NCBI GenBank assembly: GCA_946624335.1
Contig: CAMOSA010000039.1
Coordinates: 1-15,956 of the forward strand
DNA length: 15,956 nt
Direction: 5' to 3'
DNA from: an uncultured Prevotellaceae bacterium
Lineage (GTDB): Bacteria > Bacteroidota > Bacteroidia > Bacteroidales > Bacteroidaceae
Within the stretch, counting starts at the first letter, position 1, and each line of letters opens with the position of its first letter. A program made the translations under genes and the position numbers. Below, piece by piece: positions 13,759-15,956 of the stretch. Below the pieces are notes generated by a model that saw nothing but the letters and a program-made list of their open reading frames with translations, did no database searches and was not told the DNA's origin.

Positions 13759-15048
13759 ATGCAATCCCTTCGTGAACTATACCGCATAGGCACCGGCCCA
13801 TCAAGCAGCCACACCATGGGTCCTCAGGCTGCTGCCCGCATCTATCTCGATCGTCACCCTGAAGCCACCGCCTTTGACGTCACCCTCTATGGCTCTCTCG
13901 CCGCCACAGGCAAGGGCCACATGACCGATGTCGCCATCCTTCGTGTCCTCGAGCCGCAGGGCACCGTTGACATCCATTGGGAGCCCACCATCTTCCTCCC
14001 CTTTCATCCCAATGGCATGAAGTTTGCCGTGCGCCTTGCCGACGGCACACTCGCTGACCAATGGACCGTCTACAGCGTTGGCGGCGGAGCATTATCCGAG
14101 GGAAACACAACAAATGAGGAACTCGTAGACTCAACTGCTCCTAAGCACCAGCTCTCGAGCGTCAGCGAGGCTCTCCCTCTTGTGGGGGAGCGGGGAGAGG
14201 GTCTTGAACGGGGAGAGGGACAGCTCTATCCCCTCAACACCATGACGGAGATCATGCAGTGGTGTCAGCAGACGGGGCATACCTTCTGGGAATACGTCGA
14301 GCAGTGCGAAGGTCCTGAGATATGGGATTTCCTGCGTGAGGTATGGCAAGTCATGCAAGAGAGCGTAGAGCGAGGCATCGATCACGAAGGCATCCTGCCC
14401 GGCCCCCTCGGACTGCAGCGCAAGGCACCCGTCTACTACACCAAGGCCAAAGGATATAAGGCCAACCTACAGAGCTCCGGACTCGTTTATGCCTATGCAC
14501 TCGCTGTCAGCGAGGAGAACGCCTCAGGCGGCACCATCGTCACGGCCCCCACCTGTGGCTCCTGCGGCGTGCTGCCAGCTGTGCTCTACCACCTGGGCCA
14601 CAACCATACCTTCTCCGAGGAGCGTATCCTACATGCCCTCGCCACAGCAGGCCTTATCGGCAACCTCGTCAAGCACAACGCCAGCATCAGCGGCGCAGAC
14701 GTAGGCTGTCAAGGAGAAGTAGGCGTAGCCAGCGCCATGGCATCAGCTGCCGCCTGCCAACTCTTCGGCGGGTCGGTGGCGCAGATCGAGTACGCCGCCG
14801 AGATGGGACTGGAGCATCACCTCGGCATGACCTGCGACCCCGTCTGCGGCCTCGTCCAGATTCCCTGCATCGAGCGCAATGCCTTCGCCGCAGCCCGTGC
14901 CCTCGACGCCAACTTCTACGCTTCGCTCTCCGACGGACAACACCGTGTCAGCTTCGACCGCGTCGTACGTGTCATGAAGCAGACAGGCCATGACCTGCCA
15001 TCGCTCTACAAGGAAACATCTGAAGGAGGACTCGCTAAGCTTCAATAA
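13759..15048 (+). CDS. sdaA: L-serine dehydratase (iron-sulfur), single-chain, with a repeat-derived linker insertion
   Basis: The enzyme deaminates L-serine to pyruvate and ammonia using a 4Fe-4S cluster in the cytosol. The beta domain comes first (ELYRIGTGPSSSHTMGP, LYGSLAATGKGHMTDVAI). The alpha domain follows with the cluster-cysteine regions TCGSCGV and MTCDPVCGLVQIPCIERN, and the end is HDLPSLYKETSEGGLAK. At 429 aa it is about 25-30 residues longer than Bacteroides homologues as I recall them. The surplus lies in the interdomain linker, about residues 115-157, which includes the Gly/Glu/Arg-rich GERGEGLERGEG at 143-154, encoded by a GC-rich repeat related to the one at 6103. The frame is kept and all expected motifs are intact, so the enzyme is probably active. 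The ATG at 13759 starts directly after the 14-bp repeats. Confidence 0.95.
   Translation: MQSLRELYRIGTGPSSSHTMGPQAAARIYLDRHPEATAFDVTLYGSLAATGKGHMTDVAILRVLEPQGTVDIHWEPTIFLPFHPNGMKFAVRLADGTLADQWTVYSVGGGALSEGNTTNEELVDSTAPKHQLSSVSEALPLVGERGEGLERGEGQLYPLNTMTEIMQWCQQTGHTFWEYVEQCEGPEIWDFLREVWQVMQESVERGIDHEGILPGPLGLQRKAPVYYTKAKGYKANLQSSGLVYAYALAVSEENASGGTIVTAPTCGSCGVLPAVLYHLGHNHTFSEERILHALATAGLIGNLVKHNASISGADVGCQGEVGVASAMASAAACQLFGGSVAQIEYAAEMGLEHHLGMTCDPVCGLVQIPCIERNAFAAARALDANFYASLSDGQHRVSFDRVVRVMKQTGHDLPSLYKETSEGGLAKLQ
14171..14220 (+). repeat. REP-like GC-rich repeat inside sdaA, followed by a partial duplication
   Basis: Positions 14171-14203 align without gaps to 6102-6134 plus flank, with 26 of 33 bases the same by hand count. 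Both hold a CTCCC...GGGAG palindrome followed by a CGGGGAGAGGG-type tail. The tail (CGGGGAGAGGG) occurs at 14191 and again at 14209, giving the doubled ERGEG peptide. The insertion keeps the sdaA reading frame. Confidence 0.75.
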
Positions 15049-15078
15049 CCTTTCACCGTCTGACAGCGTAATTCCAGC

Positions 15079-15097
15079 ATCAGCTCTTTAGGCTGAT
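15079..15097. other. Small stem-loop after sdaA
   Basis: ATCAGC and GCTGAT pair around a 7-nt loop, 30 nt after the sdaA stop. It is short and has no T-run. It may contribute to 3'-end formation together with the larger hairpin at 15110-15162. Confidence 0.3.
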
Positions 15098-15109
15098 ATG
15101 TAATGTACT

Positions 15110-15162
15110 ATCATGCGCCTCCCCATCGCTTGCTGTTGCTAATCGATGGAGAGGCGCATGAT
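15110..15162. terminator. Long hairpin between convergent genes, probable bidirectional 3'-end structure
   Basis: The 19-nt arms 15110-15128 and 15144-15162 are complementary except at one position and enclose a 15-nt loop. The single C-A mismatch of the plus-strand RNA becomes a G-U pair in minus-strand RNA, so the stem is continuous in that direction. It lies between the end of sdaA and the end of the convergent minus-strand gene, where a terminator is expected. Neither side has a clear T-run, so it may be a processing or blocking structure instead. Confidence 0.55.
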
Positions 15163-15213
15163 CATGGTTGTTCATTCAGCTCTTTCGTACCATGCTTGCT
15201 GAAAATAGGTCAT

Positions 15214-15230
15214 GGTTTGACGCTCAAACC
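15214..15230 (-). terminator. Hairpin over the stop codon of the minus-strand gene
   Basis: GGTTTGA and TCAAACC form a 7-bp stem around a 3-nt loop. The TGA stop of the leftward gene (15226-15224) lies inside one arm. Reading leftward, a few bases later comes a short ATTTTC stretch. It is a weak intrinsic terminator candidate for that gene. Confidence 0.4.
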
Positions 15231-15955
15231 TTGGTGACGGCGCGGCAGAAGATGTCGAAGTCGGTGTCGATGCTTGACAGCTCGTACGGCTGCAGGGCAA
15301 GCGAGAAGGTGCCGCGTATGTCAGGCAGGTCGAAGAAGGAGCGTATGAGGCTGGCGAGATTGTAGCTCAAGCTGTCGCTCTTGGCGTTGGGACGTGCGAG
15401 GGTGGAGGCACGTTGCATCAGTTGCCGGCAGACGGCGGTGAGGTAGTCGCGGTCGTGCTCCTCGTAGCGCAGCGTGCGCAGTAGCACGAAGCCCGCCGTC
15501 AGGCCATCCGTGTGTACGAGGTAGTGTACGCGGCGATGCACGTCGTTGATGCCGAGCAGGTTGAAGAGCTTTTCCATCGAATCGGGACGTGTAGTGGCGG
15601 GCAGCCATTGCAGCAGCAGCTTATGGCGGTCGATCTGACGTTCGTCTGCTCGCAACGCCTCGGCAAGACGTAAGAAACCTGGGTCGGCGATGGTCAGGGT
15701 GCCGCTGCGCAGACGCGGCGTGGCCGCCTTGGCAATGGTGACGGTGAAGGCTTTGGGCTGCCACGTGATGAGGCGCAAGGCGACCTGCCAGAACATTTCG
15801 GGCGACGCGTCGCTCAACAGGCGCTCGCCGATGAGGTAGCCTGCCGTGCGGAAATGGGCATTGGACAGGCTGTCGAGGTAGGCGACGAGGGCTTCCCAGT
15901 CGGCAGCGGCGAAGAGCTGTTGCAGGCGGGAGTGGATGAGGGGGGTGTAATGCTG
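15224..15955 (-). CDS. Unrecognised protein, N-terminus cut by the window edge
   Basis: The minus-strand frame is open from the right edge down to a TGA at 15226-15224, giving 243 residues of a longer protein. The true start lies outside the window; a TTG at 15817 is in frame but the coding sequence clearly continues upstream of it. The product is rich in Leu, Ala and Arg, looks alpha-helical and soluble, and shows no signal peptide, membrane segment or catalytic motif that I recognise. Sequences such as LLQWLPATTRPDSMEKLFNL and LVHTDGLTAGFVLLRTLRYE suggest packed amphipathic helices. It converges on sdaA and is not part of the sulfate operon. Codon use is like its neighbours. No function is proposed. 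Confidence 0.75.
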   Translation of the reverse strand, partial: QHYTPLIHSRLQQLFAAADWEALVAYLDSLSNAHFRTAGYLIGERLLSDASPEMFWQVALRLITWQPKAFTVTIAKAATPRLRSGTLTIADPGFLRLAEALRADERQIDRHKLLLQWLPATTRPDSMEKLFNLLGINDVHRRVHYLVHTDGLTAGFVLLRTLRYEEHDRDYLTAVCRQLMQRASTLARPNAKSDSLSYNLASLIRSFFDLPDIRGTFSLALQPYELSSIDTDFDIFCRAVTKV

Positions 15956-15956
15956 G

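Noticed and set aside
15049..15223. Possible small gene or tRNA in the sdaA-right gene spacer
   Set aside because: The segment is explained by stem-loops. No cloverleaf with a T-loop consensus and no convincing short coding frame was seen.

Overview
The window looks like a chromosomal segment from a member of the Bacteroidales, probably Prevotellaceae or a close relative (genus not resolvable by eye). The reasons are the Bacteroidetes-type promoters (TTG / 20 nt / TACCTTTG) in both directions at 1496-1615, a lack of Shine-Dalgarno sequences, a secreted M6 protease, the one-piece Bacteroides-style L-serine dehydratase, and intergenic DNA full of short repeats. The coding DNA is GC-rich and the spacers are AT-rich. 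No tRNA, rRNA, CRISPR array, transposase or phage gene is seen.

Layout. At the left edge a secreted zinc metalloprotease of family M6 runs leftward out of the window (1-1468, minus). It shares a divergent intergenic region with a long run of co-directional plus-strand genes: ispE (1648-2472), an SLC13-type anion permease (2494-4152), cysC (4155-4757), a 22-bp tandem repeat (4828-4933), cysD (5007-5915), an inverted-repeat spacer (5921-6134), a 1,328-aa DUF4011 / superfamily 1 helicase / nuclease-like / DUF3320 protein (6160-10146), cysN (10207-11634), a steroid 5-alpha-reductase homologue (11648-12418), a PAPS-dependent sulfotransferase (12491-13618), a 14-bp AT-rich repeat tract and sdaA (13759-15048). 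A partial, unrecognised minus-strand gene (15224-15955) converges on sdaA across a strong hairpin.

How the genes work together. The permease, CysD/CysN (ATP sulfurylase) and CysC (APS kinase) form a complete route from external sulfate to PAPS. No PAPS reductase or sulfite reductase gene is present. The pathway is followed directly by a membrane reductase of the steroid 5-alpha-reductase family, with the human catalytic Glu and Tyr conserved, and by a sulfotransferase. The simplest reading is a reduce-and-sulfate module acting on a sterol, steroid or polyprenoid lipid, not cysteine synthesis. Two oddities stand out. A large helicase with a nuclease-like domain separates cysD from cysN, the two subunits of one enzyme. 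A family of GC-rich palindromic repeats flanks the cysD side of that gene and has also inserted in frame into sdaA, adding a repeat-encoded linker peptide.
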